9,430 bases of DNA. It comes from Thermococcus sp. (GTDB lineage: Archaea; Methanobacteriota_B; Thermococci; Thermococcales; Thermococcaceae). Below, one piece after another: positions 1 through 6,486 of this stretch. A program made the translations under genes and the position numbers. The notes under the pieces are model-generated. The model had not been told where the DNA came from. It ran no database searches and saw only the letters and a program-made list of their open reading frames with translations. Where the stretch lies: the NCBI GenBank assembly GCA_027062125.1, contig JAMOTW010000061.1:1-9430 (forward strand), in the 5' to 3' direction. Position 1 is the stretch's first letter; each line of letters starts with the position of its first letter.

Positions 1-719
1 AGTCCGCTCCAGACGCCCGATGTAACCATCACCCCCCAGGCCTGAACGGTTGCGGCGGGGATTCCACTCATTATTGCGTCGAAGTCGCCCTCCTGGTACG
101 GGAGCTCGGAGTACTTCCCTATCGCCGCGGGATTGCTCCAGTAGAAGTAGTTGCCGCCGTACGATGCCTCAATAACGGCAGTTGTTCCAGACATCATGGC
201 CCCGAAGTCCGGGAAGGGTGTGAGGAAGTAGGCGTCGGTGTCTTTCGTCCTCTCCTTTATGAGTATGAGGTACTCGAGCGGCCCATTCATGTCGGGGTCG
301 TTCAGAGGAGTTATCTTCCCGTAGTAGGCGAAGAGGTTGTACTCCCCCAGGTCCTTCTTTCCGTTGTCGTCGGAGTATATGTGGGCCTTCACGTAGCCCC
401 TTTGCTTTATAACCTCGTAGGAGCGCTCCTCCTCCCCTGAGCCCTTGACCGTGAACGTGTACTTTATGTAGGTTATGTAGTGGCTCTGACCGTTAATCTG
501 AACTGGGTTGTAGGCGTCCCAGGGAGTCTGCCAGGTCGCGGTTGGGGTTTCTTCTCCGGCGGAAGGTGAGGAACTCGGTGAACCACCGCCTTCATTGGTG
601 TTCTCCTGGTAGGTTTCACTGGGGCTTTCCTCACTCCCACCGCCACCCAAACATCCAGCAGCCACAACGCCAAAAAACAGCACAAAAATAACCAACAGAG
701 CCATACCCTTTCTTTCCAT
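1..719 (-). CDS. Surface lipoprotein of unknown function, C-terminus cut by window edge (paralogue of the 1883-3061 gene)
   Basis: The frame stays open from the ATG at 719 to the window edge, giving 239 residues. Residues 1-23 form a lipoprotein signal: a Lys/Arg start, a hydrophobic core and a lipobox VAAGC with Cys23, so the protein is probably lipid-anchored outside the membrane. A Gly/Ser/Pro/Glu-rich linker (about residues 24-62) leads to a folded domain starting at Trp63. That domain clearly resembles the one in the 1883-3061 protein: WQTPWDAYNPVQINGQSHYI here against WEHPWEYAPVKVGGESYWIT there, then K-V-H-I/V-Y, D-L-G-E and NPA..G..PY.EG at matching places. The start is supported by AAGGAGG at 728-734, 8 bases upstream. 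Its own TATA-like box (755-766) suggests it can be transcribed independently of the propeller gene 54 bases upstream. I do not recognise a function; substrate binding or surface attachment are both possible. Confidence 0.85.
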   Translation of the reverse strand, partial: MERKGMALLVIFVLFFGVVAAGCLGGGGSEESPSETYQENTNEGGGSPSSSPSAGEETPTATWQTPWDAYNPVQINGQSHYITYIKYTFTVKGSGEEERSYEVIKQRGYVKAHIYSDDNGKKDLGEYNLFAYYGKITPLNDPDMNGPLEYLILIKERTKDTDAYFLTPFPDFGAMMSGTTAVIEASYGGNYFYWSNPAAIGKYSELPYQEGDFDAIMSGIPAATVQAWGVMVTSGVWSG

Positions 720-727
720 ATGCGTCG

Positions 728-734
728 CCTCCTT
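728..734 (-). promoter_or_regulatory. Ribosome binding site of the truncated lipoprotein gene
   Basis: Read on the minus strand the bases are AAGGAGG, close to a perfect match to the 3' end of archaeal 16S rRNA. It lies 8 bases before the ATG at 719 and fixes that start. Confidence 0.75.
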
Positions 735-754
735 AACTATCTTATTGGCGTTCA

Positions 755-766
755 TATTATTTAAAT
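755..766 (-). promoter_or_regulatory. Candidate TATA box for the truncated lipoprotein gene
   Basis: The minus-strand bases ATTTAAATAATA form an AT-only island in the 54-base gap after the propeller gene. Its centre is about 43 bases before the ATG at 719, so transcription would begin near 736 and leave a leader of about 17 bases that just includes the AAGGAGG site. This spacing fits an archaeal promoter, though no start site has been measured. Confidence 0.5.
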
Positions 767-773
767 CGCTCCA

Positions 774-1886
774 TCACCCCGCTCGGTAGAGCCAGTAGTT
801 ACCATACTCCCCTGAGACCAACATGACCTTTCCGTCGTTGCTGAGCTTTATGTAGCCGAGGGACTCCCCTGGAACCTTGACGTGAAAGACCTCGTGGAAG
901 TCATCGAGCGAATAGCAGTGGATAACCCCATCCTTGGCGGTAACGACATAGTTATCGTTCGCGAAGTAGGGGAAGCCCGGAAGAACTTTCACTTCAGTCA
1001 GGTTCCATGTGAGGACGTGAGTGTCCTCCAGGGGCTCGTGGCGGAAGATGTAGTTTTTGGTAGGGATGAGCGTCCACCTAAGGAGTGTTGTCTGGCCAAA
1101 ACCGGCCTTCTCTCTGCTTGCGAGCACTGCTCCATCAAGCGACAGAACCTTGAGCGTGTCCCCGTAGCTCGCGAGCAGTTTATCGCCGTAGGCGAGCACG
1201 TTGGTGGTGTTTAGAGTCAGAACCGCGGAGCCGTCCCTCATGACGACCTCCTCCTTGTCCCTGTCCAGGAGCACAAGACCCGAATCAGAGACCCACTTGA
1301 GTGAGTATTTGTTCTCTAGTTTGAGTTTCGTTCCGTCGCACACCAGAACCTGATCGGTTGCCGTCACTGTTACGAGGTAGCAGAAGTGGATTCCGCTTGG
1401 TGAGCGCACTATGTCATCTGGAACGCTTCCGGCCCCTCCCTCGTGGGCTTCTCCCACCTTTCCGGACCAATCATAGACCCGCACGCCAGTGAACTCCCAG
1501 TAAGAGCCGAGGACATATGCCCCGCCATTCACAATGGCTACCCCTGCAATAACTGGCTCTACTATGTCCTCAGGTTCCATCAGGTCAAAGGAAACCGAGC
1601 TTCCGTTGGGACTTGCAAGGTAAAGTCTGTGTCCCCACACGTCTACAACCGCAGCCAAACTTCCGTCCGGGGCCAAGTCCATAACCGGCATGTCGGAGGT
1701 GTTGACGTGCCAGACGACGCTCATGTTCCACGTCTTGGACTCTTGTGGTGTTGAAGTTTCTGAGAGATCTGTTTTTAGTTGTTGAGAAGTGGAGGGCGAT
1801 GAAGTCTGCATTTCTTCACATGAGTTCAGGCATGCACTGGCTATCACCACAAAAGAAATGAGGAGAACAAGAACAAAGCGCTTCAT
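774..1886 (-). CDS. Lipoprotein with predicted beta-propeller fold, function unknown
   Basis: 370 residues. The N-terminus carries a lipoprotein signal: hydrophobic residues 4-18 and a lipobox IASAC with Cys19. A Ser/Thr/Gln-rich tether follows (about 20-52). The rest is beta-rich with recurring blade-like segments of the WD40/PQQ type: for example LAPDGSLAAVVD with LYLASPNGSS after it (71-97), RDGSAVLTL (217-225), LKVLSLDGAVLAS (245-257), VVTAKDGVIHCYSLDD (314-329) and LSNDGKVMLVSGEYGNYWLY (348-367). No catalytic motif is visible, so a scaffold or ligand-binding role on the cell surface is the simplest inference. The ATG overlaps the stop of the upstream lipoprotein gene (ATGA at 1883-1886), so the two are probably translationally coupled. 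A ribosome binding site GAGGTGA lies at 1891-1897. Exact blade number and family are unresolved. Confidence 0.85.
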   Translation of the reverse strand: MKRFVLVLLISFVVIASACLNSCEEMQTSSPSTSQQLKTDLSETSTPQESKTWNMSVVWHVNTSDMPVMDLAPDGSLAAVVDVWGHRLYLASPNGSSVSFDLMEPEDIVEPVIAGVAIVNGGAYVLGSYWEFTGVRVYDWSGKVGEAHEGGAGSVPDDIVRSPSGIHFCYLVTVTATDQVLVCDGTKLKLENKYSLKWVSDSGLVLLDRDKEEVVMRDGSAVLTLNTTNVLAYGDKLLASYGDTLKVLSLDGAVLASREKAGFGQTTLLRWTLIPTKNYIFRHEPLEDTHVLTWNLTEVKVLPGFPYFANDNYVVTAKDGVIHCYSLDDFHEVFHVKVPGESLGYIKLSNDGKVMLVSGEYGNYWLYRAG

Positions 1887-3061
1887 GAGCTCACCTCTTC
1901 TAGCTTGAGGTCCTTGAGCTTGAGGTAGCCGTAGATCACGGTCGTCTTTCCTGTCTCCGGGTCCTTGTACGAGCTGTAGCCCTCGCTCTCAACGACTATC
2001 GGCAGATTCGGCGAGAACTTGCCCTTACCTTGGAGCTTCACCCCCTCGAAGGTTCCATCATAGCTCCACTGGAAGTCGACCAGCCTAAAGGTGAAGCCCG
2101 AGTACTCCGCCGTTCCGTCTGGCTCAGTGCTCCAGGCCCAGCTGTGGCCCTCCATGTCGCTCCAGGTTCCAGACTGAGGGACGAGGACGTTGACGTCGCT
2201 CCAGTCGTACCAGAACCCCAAATGGAGAACGGCGGCCCACCACATGTACAGGTAGCTCAGGTCCTCGGTGATGTTGCTCAGCTCGTCCTGGTTTCCCTCG
2301 AAGTACGGGAAGAGGTTGCCGCCGAAGGGAGCAGGGTTCGTGAAGAGCAGGGTGTCCCCCTTGTATTCAAGCTCCATCCCCACGAACTCCTTGTCCCTGC
2401 TGTAGGGCGAGAGGTACGTCATCCACAGAACGTCCCAGGGATATAGGAAGGCCTCGCTTTTGTTCGAGACGAACCACACCTTCAGGGTCAGCCTGTCGTC
2501 CAGGACCTTTCCCTTAACTGGCGTTACGACAGTGACGTACTCGTAGACCTCTTTCTCGCCGAGGTCGACCTTGTTTCCCGACAGGTCCTGCCCGTAGACG
2601 TGCACCTTCGTCCTCCCCACGCTCTTCTCGATGATGTACTCGTACACCGGGGCGCTCTGGTTGGGCTGTATCTTGTAGTCGTACTTGTAGTAGGTTATCC
2701 AGTAGCTCTCGCCTCCGACCTTGACGGGCGCGTACTCCCAGGGGTGCTCCCAGGAGGCTTCCTCGCTCGGCGTCGTGGTGGTAGGAGACGGTGTCTGGCT
2801 CGTCGTGGTCGTCTCCGTTGGGCTCGTCTCGCTCGGGCTGGTGCTTGATGTCGTTGAGGGCTGGGTCGTCGCGGTTTCGGATGGGCTCGAGGTGCTGGGC
2901 GAGGAAGAAGGCTTTGAGGTCGTTGGCAGGGAACTCGCCGGCGCGGTGGTTGAGCTGGTCGGGGAGGTCTTCGAGCTCTCCCCACCACCACTGAGACAGC
3001 CGCTCGCCGCGACCATCCCGAGGAGCACCAATATCAACATGGCGGTTACGACTTTCTTCAT
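1883..3061 (-). CDS. Surface lipoprotein with long Ser/Thr/Pro stalk, function unknown
   Basis: 392 residues. Residues 1-22 are a lipoprotein signal (Lys2-Lys3, hydrophobic core, lipobox ASGC with Cys22). Residues about 25-100 are nearly all Ser, Thr and Pro with some Glu: a low-complexity stalk typical of archaeal surface proteins and a likely O-glycosylation region (inference). The folded domain starts at Trp104 and is rich in Trp and Tyr, including WMTYLSPY (213-220), YMWWAAVLHLGFWYDW (272-287) and HSWAWSTEPD (306-315). It is paralogous to the protein encoded at 1-719. The ATG at 3061 follows GGAGGGGGT (3066-3073), and a TATA-like box at 3112-3117 is well placed. The gene leads the lipoprotein cluster and overlaps the propeller gene by four bases. 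I know no characterised homologue. Confidence 0.88.
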   Translation of the reverse strand: MKKVVTAMLILVLLGMVAASGCLSGGGESSKTSPTSSTTAPASSLPTTSKPSSSPSTSSPSETATTQPSTTSSTSPSETSPTETTTTSQTPSPTTTTPSEEASWEHPWEYAPVKVGGESYWITYYKYDYKIQPNQSAPVYEYIIEKSVGRTKVHVYGQDLSGNKVDLGEKEVYEYVTVVTPVKGKVLDDRLTLKVWFVSNKSEAFLYPWDVLWMTYLSPYSRDKEFVGMELEYKGDTLLFTNPAPFGGNLFPYFEGNQDELSNITEDLSYLYMWWAAVLHLGFWYDWSDVNVLVPQSGTWSDMEGHSWAWSTEPDGTAEYSGFTFRLVDFQWSYDGTFEGVKLQGKGKFSPNLPIVVESEGYSSYKDPETGKTTVIYGYLKLKDLKLEEVSS

Positions 3062-3077
3062 GCAACCCCCTCCCGAA

Positions 3078-3098
3078 CCCGCAAGAAACGAAAGCGGG
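3078..3098. repeat. Inverted repeat CCCGC-11-GCGGG at the predicted transcription start
   Basis: Perfect 5-base arms at 3078-3082 and 3094-3098 are separated by 11 bases. With the TATA box at 3112-3117, transcription of the lipoprotein gene would begin near 3088-3090, so the repeat straddles the start. It could be a repressor site or a chance palindrome. Confidence 0.3.
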
Positions 3099-3111
3099 CT
3101 GTGGGATGGCC

Positions 3112-3117
3112 TTATAA
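3112..3117 (-). promoter_or_regulatory. Candidate TATA box for the lipoprotein operon
   Basis: TTATAA on the minus strand lies about 53 bases before the ATG at 3061, inside the 134-base gap after the DUF434 gene. Predicted transcription start is near 3088-3090, with a leader of roughly 28 bases that contains the GGAGG site. The rest of the gap (3118-3195) holds AT-rich stretches but no further gene. Confidence 0.45.
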
Positions 3118-3195
3118 CGCTACTACCCTCTCAAAATATTAAAGATTTTCCAAAGCTTCAATCGCGTCTGTAGCCATTCGAAAGGCGTCTCAATG

Positions 3196-3858
3196 CTAAA
3201 TCTGGGATGATTGCGTTTTCCCGAGAAGTTCAACGAGCGTTTGTGGCCTTTTTCCCAGCCTCCCGGCCACGTGGCGAGCCAGGTCAAAAACGTGAGATGC
3301 CTTTGATACCACGCCGACGTCCGCGGTTGCGACCGTCTCAAAGCCCTTCAGCTCGAAGTCGGGGCTCTTCACGAGGTAAACTTCGCCCGGGACGCCGAAT
3401 TCCTCCAGGGATTTCTCAGTCAGCGCCTTCACAACCCCGCTCTTCGGGACGTTCCTCCCGTAGAAGAAGACTGCCCTGTCTACTCCGAGCTCTCCCAGCG
3501 CCCTCCCGGTCTCCCTCAAAAGCCTTTCCGTGTTCTCATTGAACCTGTACTTTCCCTGGTACTTCAGGTCCCTCACGAGGGAGTCTTCACAGAGTATCGC
3601 CTTCCCCTCTACGAGCGATTCGAGGGTTATGAGAACGTTGAAGCCGTCGATCGCTATCGTCTTTCCCCTGAGTTCCTCGGATCTCAGGAGCTTTTTCCTG
3701 ACCCCGTTCACCCACGAGTCAGAAAAAACGCACCTCGCAAGCAGGTGCCTCTCGTCCAGGGTCAGGCGGTAGTGGTTGGCGACGAACTCGAGGGCGTACT
3801 TTTTCCGGTAGCCCCTGTTGAGGAGGTACTTCAGGTCCCGGTAGGCTTCACCCAGCAT
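3196..3858 (-). CDS. DUF434-type protein with PIN/NYN-like acidic pattern
   Basis: 220 residues. The N-terminal part (1-60, MLGEAYRDLKYLLNRGYRKK onward) matches my recollection of the archaeal DUF434 family, usually followed by a second uncharacterised domain. That second part contains a hydrophobic strand ending IAIDGFNVLIT (68-78). The D-G-F-N motif with Asp71 and Asn74, later acidic residues Glu91-Asp92 and a T-A-D motif with Asp180 resemble the metal-binding layout of PIN/NYN nucleases. This is inference from pattern, not a demonstrated activity. There is no ribosome binding site before the ATG at 3858: the preceding bases are CCGTTTCTTTATCC. A TATA-like box at 3880-3887 sits about 26 bases upstream, so the mRNA is probably leaderless. 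The gene lies 21 bases after the HD gene on the same strand. Confidence 0.85.
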   Translation of the reverse strand: MLGEAYRDLKYLLNRGYRKKYALEFVANHYRLTLDERHLLARCVFSDSWVNGVRKKLLRSEELRGKTIAIDGFNVLITLESLVEGKAILCEDSLVRDLKYQGKYRFNENTERLLRETGRALGELGVDRAVFFYGRNVPKSGVVKALTEKSLEEFGVPGEVYLVKSPDFELKGFETVATADVGVVSKASHVFDLARHVAGRLGKRPQTLVELLGKTQSSQI

Positions 3859-3879
3859 GGATAAAGAAACGGTGGGGGG

Positions 3880-3887
3880 TTAAATAA
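3880..3887 (-). promoter_or_regulatory. Candidate TATA box giving a leaderless DUF434 mRNA
   Basis: TTATTTAA on the minus strand overlaps the TAA stop of the HD gene (3880-3882). Its centre is 25-26 bases before the ATG at 3858, which is the usual distance from TATA to transcription start in archaea. Transcription would therefore begin at or next to the start codon, fitting the lack of a ribosome binding site. Confidence 0.5.
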
Positions 3888-4650
3888 CCTTCTCCACGAC
3901 CTCCGTGCCGGTGTGTATCCTCAGCCTCACCTTCCCGCTTAGGAGGGAGCCCTTGACCTTCTTCGTCAGGATCTCGTCCACCTGGAAGATTCCTGCCGGG
4001 TGCTTCATCCATATCTCGATGAGTATCGGCTGCTCTTCATCGCCCTCCTTTATCTCGACGCGCTCGATTGCCAGTGCCGAGACCGCGTGGATGTCCACCT
4101 TGTCCTTCTTGTGGACGAGCCTGCTCCTTCCCGCTTCCATGTCACAGCCGTCAGCTATGGTGACGAGCGAGCCCTCGATGGTGGTGCACGGAACGGCCTC
4201 GTCGTGGGTGTAGATGGCGTTCAAGGTGAGCGCCTTCAGCAGGAGCGGATCGTTGGTTCCGAACTCCTCCACGAGCTTCTCTATTATCGGCTCCGCCAGC
4301 TGGACGCTGAAGCCATAGTGGTTTATCCTGTGTATCATGTTGCCGATGTCGTGGAAGAGCGCGCCGAAGGCGACGATGAACTTGCTCCAGCGGAAGGGCT
4401 TGCCGAGCTTCTCGGCCGTCGTCTGGATGCCGAACTTCCTTATGATGTTCAGAAGCTCCAGTGCGCGCCTGGTTGTGAGAAGAACATGAATCGGCCCGTG
4501 ATCGTTGAAGCCGTAGACGTTCAGAACGATGTAGTTGGTCGTCTCGAAGTAGTAGTGGTACTCCCGGAAGGCTATCTCATAGAGCCCGTAAAGCTCCTCG
4601 TCGCCGAGGAGTTCCCTAATCTCGCCTAGCAGTCCTTCCTCCGTGTACAT
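3880..4650 (-). CDS. HD-superfamily metal-dependent phosphohydrolase
   Basis: 256 residues from the ATG at 4650. The HD-type ligand series is visible: His55 (GPIHVLL), His100-Asp101 (ALFHDIGN), His107, His149-Asp150 (YTHDE) and Asp167 (TIADGCD). This fits a one- or two-metal phosphohydrolase or phosphodiesterase acting on a nucleotide or RNA; the substrate cannot be read from sequence. The C-terminal part (about 195-256) is beta-rich, with IEIWMKHPAGIFQVDEI, and may bind a ligand. In-frame GTG codons at 4656 and 4659 are alternative starts. I prefer ATG because GGTGG-type ribosome-binding matches lie just upstream. A possible TATA box (4681-4690) overlaps the end of the PIN gene, 43 bases away, so the gene may be read both from that gene and on its own. 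Confidence 0.87.
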   Translation of the reverse strand: MYTEEGLLGEIRELLGDEELYGLYEIAFREYHYYFETTNYIVLNVYGFNDHGPIHVLLTTRRALELLNIIRKFGIQTTAEKLGKPFRWSKFIVAFGALFHDIGNMIHRINHYGFSVQLAEPIIEKLVEEFGTNDPLLLKALTLNAIYTHDEAVPCTTIEGSLVTIADGCDMEAGRSRLVHKKDKVDIHAVSALAIERVEIKEGDEEQPILIEIWMKHPAGIFQVDEILTKKVKGSLLSGKVRLRIHTGTEVVEKVI

Positions 4651-4680
4651 TCCCACCACCCCACCGGGTGGAGAAGAGGG

Positions 4681-4690
4681 GGTTTTAAGG
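4681..4690 (-). promoter_or_regulatory. Candidate TATA box for the HD gene
   Basis: The minus-strand bases CCTTAAAACC lie directly after the PIN gene stop, centred about 36 bases before the ATG at 4650. That predicts a start near 4660 and a leader of about 10 bases. Support is moderate, since the gene could instead rely on read-through. Confidence 0.35.
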
Positions 4691-4693
4691 TTT

Positions 4694-5110
4694 TCACTCC
4701 AGCATTCCCTCGAGCTCGAGTATCTTCTTCGAGCGGAGGTAGACGACAGGAATGCCTTTCTCGCGGAGGCGTTTCTTCAGCCCCTTGTCGTTGGTGCAGA
4801 CTATTACCCGCTCGTTCTTGACCGCGAAGTCGAAGATCTGGTCGTCTATGGGCCTCTTTCCAAACTCGCCTATCTCAACGACCTCAAACCTCTCCGCCAG
4901 CTTCCTCGCCATCCTTATTGCCATTAAATCCTTTCCGCGGGACTTCCGCTCTATGATGTCCAGCTCCTGGAGGACGACGTTGGGGACGGCTATTCTGAAC
5001 CTCACGTCGAGAACCCTGTTCAGCTCGCCGATTATGTCCACGCCGAACTGCCCCGGAACTAGGAGAAAATTCGTGTCCGGAATCACCAGCCATTCCCGTC
5101 TTTCAGGCAT
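4694..5110 (-). CDS. Fcf1/Utp24-like PIN domain protein (rRNA processing)
   Basis: 138 residues, nearly all one PIN domain. Conserved acidic residues appear in the expected order: Asp12 in IPDTNFLL, Glu49 in VLQELD, Asp89-Asp90 in PIDDQIFDFA and Asp108 in CTNDKGLK. The LKKRLREKGI stretch after the last aspartate is typical of the Fcf1-like archaeal family (COG1412). In eukaryotes Fcf1/Utp24 is the endonuclease of early 18S rRNA cleavages; the archaeal protein is assigned to rRNA processing by homology. In many archaea it follows the aIF2 gamma gene, as it does here with a 35-base gap, so cotranscription is likely. I chose ATG 5110 over GTG 5119 because GGTGAGG (5114-5120) is correctly placed for the ATG and overlaps the GTG. 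Confidence 0.9.
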   Translation of the reverse strand: MPERREWLVIPDTNFLLVPGQFGVDIIGELNRVLDVRFRIAVPNVVLQELDIIERKSRGKDLMAIRMARKLAERFEVVEIGEFGKRPIDDQIFDFAVKNERVIVCTNDKGLKKRLREKGIPVVYLRSKKILELEGMLE

Positions 5111-5113
5111 CTG

Positions 5114-5120
5114 CCTCACC
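5114..5120 (-). promoter_or_regulatory. Ribosome binding site deciding the PIN gene start
   Basis: GGTGAGG on the minus strand ends 3 bases before ATG 5110 (5 bases if GGTGA is taken as the core). It covers the alternative GTG at 5119, which argues against that longer start. Confidence 0.6.
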
Positions 5121-5145
5121 GAAAGTTAATGGAAAAGAAGAGGGC

Positions 5146-6378
5146 TCACTCCCTTATGAAGCCGTAGCCTATGAGGCGCCACCTTGAGCCAACCTGTCTG
5201 CTTATGGCGACCCTATCCCCGACCTCGGCGCAGATGGGTATCTGGAGCTTGAGCTCGACCTCGTCCTTCCCGAGCCCCGTGACGAGGCCCATCGTCCTTG
5301 CCGTTCCGACGTTGAGGAGGAGAACCTCGCGCCTCTTTATCGGCTCGACCTTGAGCTCCTCCTCGGTTCCAACGACGCGGTCGAGCAGGTGGACCTCGAG
5401 CCTGAGGTCACCCCAGACCGGCGGGAGCTGGCCCGGCTTTCCAACGACGTTTCCGGCCATGAGGTCGCCCTTCGTGAGGTAGGGGTCAAGCTTGGTTCCG
5501 ACACCGACGAGACCACCCGGGTAGGCCTCGTCCACGAACTTTCCGCCCGCCTGGAGTGAGACTATCTCCGTCGTTATCGGCTCGTAGCGTATCCTGCCGT
5601 GGTCCTCGTAGGGAACGCCGGGGCGGATCTCGATTTCGTCTCCCACTTTGAGCTTGCCCTGGATTATCGAACCGCCGATGACACCTCCGACGAGCTTCTC
5701 GGGCTTGGTTCCCGGCTTGTTGACGTCGAAGCTCCTGAGTATGAGCATCTTGGGCGGCTTCTTGAGGTCGTGCTTCGGGGTTGGTATGAACTCCTCGATT
5801 GCCGCGAGGAGGACGTCGATGTTGGCGCCGTGGAGGGCCGAGATTGGGATTATCGGGGCGTTCTCGGCGACGGTGCCCTTCACGAACTCCTTTATCTCGT
5901 GGTACCTCTCGATGACCTTCTCCTTATCCACGAGCTCGATCTTGTTGAGGGCTATGACGATGTTCTTGTTCCCGACTATCTGGAGCGCCATGAGGTGCTC
6001 CCTGGTCTGGGGCATTATGCCCTCGTTGGCCGCTATAACGAGAACCGCGCCGTCCATAAGGGAAGCGCCGGCGAGCATCGTTGTCATGAGCGCCTCGTGG
6101 CCCGGTGCGTCTATGAAGGAAACGCGCCTCTCGAACTCGGTCTCGTGACCGCAGTAGGGGCAGACCGGGGAGCTGGAGTACCTGCCGCAGTTCGGGCACT
6201 TCCTTATCTCCGCGTCGGCGAAGCCTATCTTGATTGTGATGCCCCTCCTCAGCTCCTCGCTGTGGGTATCGGTCCAGATTCCGGTTAAAGCTCTGGTAAG
6301 TGTCGTTTTACCGTGATCAACGTGACCGACCATTCCTATGTTAACCTCGGCCTGCCTAAACTCCTTCTTCTTTGCCAT
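5146..6378 (-). CDS. eif2g: Translation initiation factor aIF2, gamma subunit
   Basis: 410 residues, the usual length. The GTPase domain (about 1-205) shows the P-loop GHVDHGKTT from Gly18, a switch 1 region with [10 protein letters not shown] (44-53), DAPGH at 90-94, NKIE at 145-148 (the normal G4 form in this family) and SAL at 180-182. The insert with Cys61, Cys64, Cys73 and Cys76 is the zinc knuckle characteristic of aIF2/eIF2 gamma. Two beta-barrel domains follow (about 206-325 and 326-410). As the core of aIF2 it binds GTP and methionylated initiator tRNA and delivers them to the small ribosomal subunit. ATG 6378 is preceded by GGGGTGA (6385-6391). The gene is 108 bases after S6e, with its own TATA candidate, and 35 bases before the Fcf1-like gene. 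Confidence 0.98.
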   Translation of the reverse strand: MAKKKEFRQAEVNIGMVGHVDHGKTTLTRALTGIWTDTHSEELRRGITIKIGFADAEIRKCPNCGRYSSSPVCPYCGHETEFERRVSFIDAPGHEALMTTMLAGASLMDGAVLVIAANEGIMPQTREHLMALQIVGNKNIVIALNKIELVDKEKVIERYHEIKEFVKGTVAENAPIIPISALHGANIDVLLAAIEEFIPTPKHDLKKPPKMLILRSFDVNKPGTKPEKLVGGVIGGSIIQGKLKVGDEIEIRPGVPYEDHGRIRYEPITTEIVSLQAGGKFVDEAYPGGLVGVGTKLDPYLTKGDLMAGNVVGKPGQLPPVWGDLRLEVHLLDRVVGTEEELKVEPIKRREVLLLNVGTARTMGLVTGLGKDEVELKLQIPICAEVGDRVAISRQVGSRWRLIGYGFIRE

Positions 6379-6411
6379 CTTCTCTCACCCCTAACTTTAG
6401 AGCGCGGGGAC

Positions 6412-6420
6412 GTTTATTAA
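6412..6420 (-). promoter_or_regulatory. Candidate TATA box for the aIF2 gamma operon
   Basis: TTAATAAAC on the minus strand is centred about 38 bases before ATG 6378, predicting a start near 6390 and a leader of about 12 bases that carries the GGTGA site. It lies in the 108-base gap after S6e. Confidence 0.45.
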
Positions 6421-6453
6421 GGTTACCTCGCTGGGGAGAACTTGAGAGGGACA

Positions 6454-6486
6454 GAAAAGCGATAAGTTTGGGGAAAAGGAGGAAGC
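6454..6486 (-). terminator. Possible T-rich terminator after S6e
   Basis: Immediately after the S6e stop the minus strand reads as a pyrimidine tract with TTTT at 6474-6477 and again at 6454-6457, and no clear hairpin. Archaeal termination often needs only T-runs, so this may separate S6e from aIF2 gamma transcripts. Evidence is weak. Confidence 0.3.

Noticed and set aside
145..148. NKIE in place of NKxD in the aIF2 gamma protein (residue numbers) as a specificity change
   Set aside because: NKIE is the usual G4 motif in archaeal aIF2 gamma, so it is not an anomaly.
473..685. Open frame of 70 codons on the minus strand
   Set aside because: It lies in another frame inside the truncated lipoprotein gene, which has the lipobox, the ribosome binding site and similarity to its paralogue.
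2514..3065. Long open frames on both strands across the Ser/Thr/Pro stalk region
   Set aside because: GC-rich low-complexity sequence creates open frames by chance. Their products are Arg/Pro- or Gly/Val-biased and match no family, while the lipoprotein frame has a signal peptide and a paralogue.
3164..3190. Direct repeat GCGTCT at 3164-3169 and 3185-3190
   Set aside because: Six bases repeated once at a 21-base distance is too little to separate from chance.
4000..4629. 209-codon plus-strand open frame opposite the HD gene
   Set aside because: It is antisense to a gene with intact HD ligands, and its product has no recognisable domain.
4661..4671. Palindrome CCACCGGGTGG before the HD gene
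   Set aside because: It overlaps the ribosome binding region, where GGTGG on the minus strand is expected, so the symmetry is probably incidental.
5599..6288. 229-codon plus-strand open frame opposite aIF2 gamma
   Set aside because: It mirrors codon structure of the highly conserved GTPase gene and shows no motif of its own.
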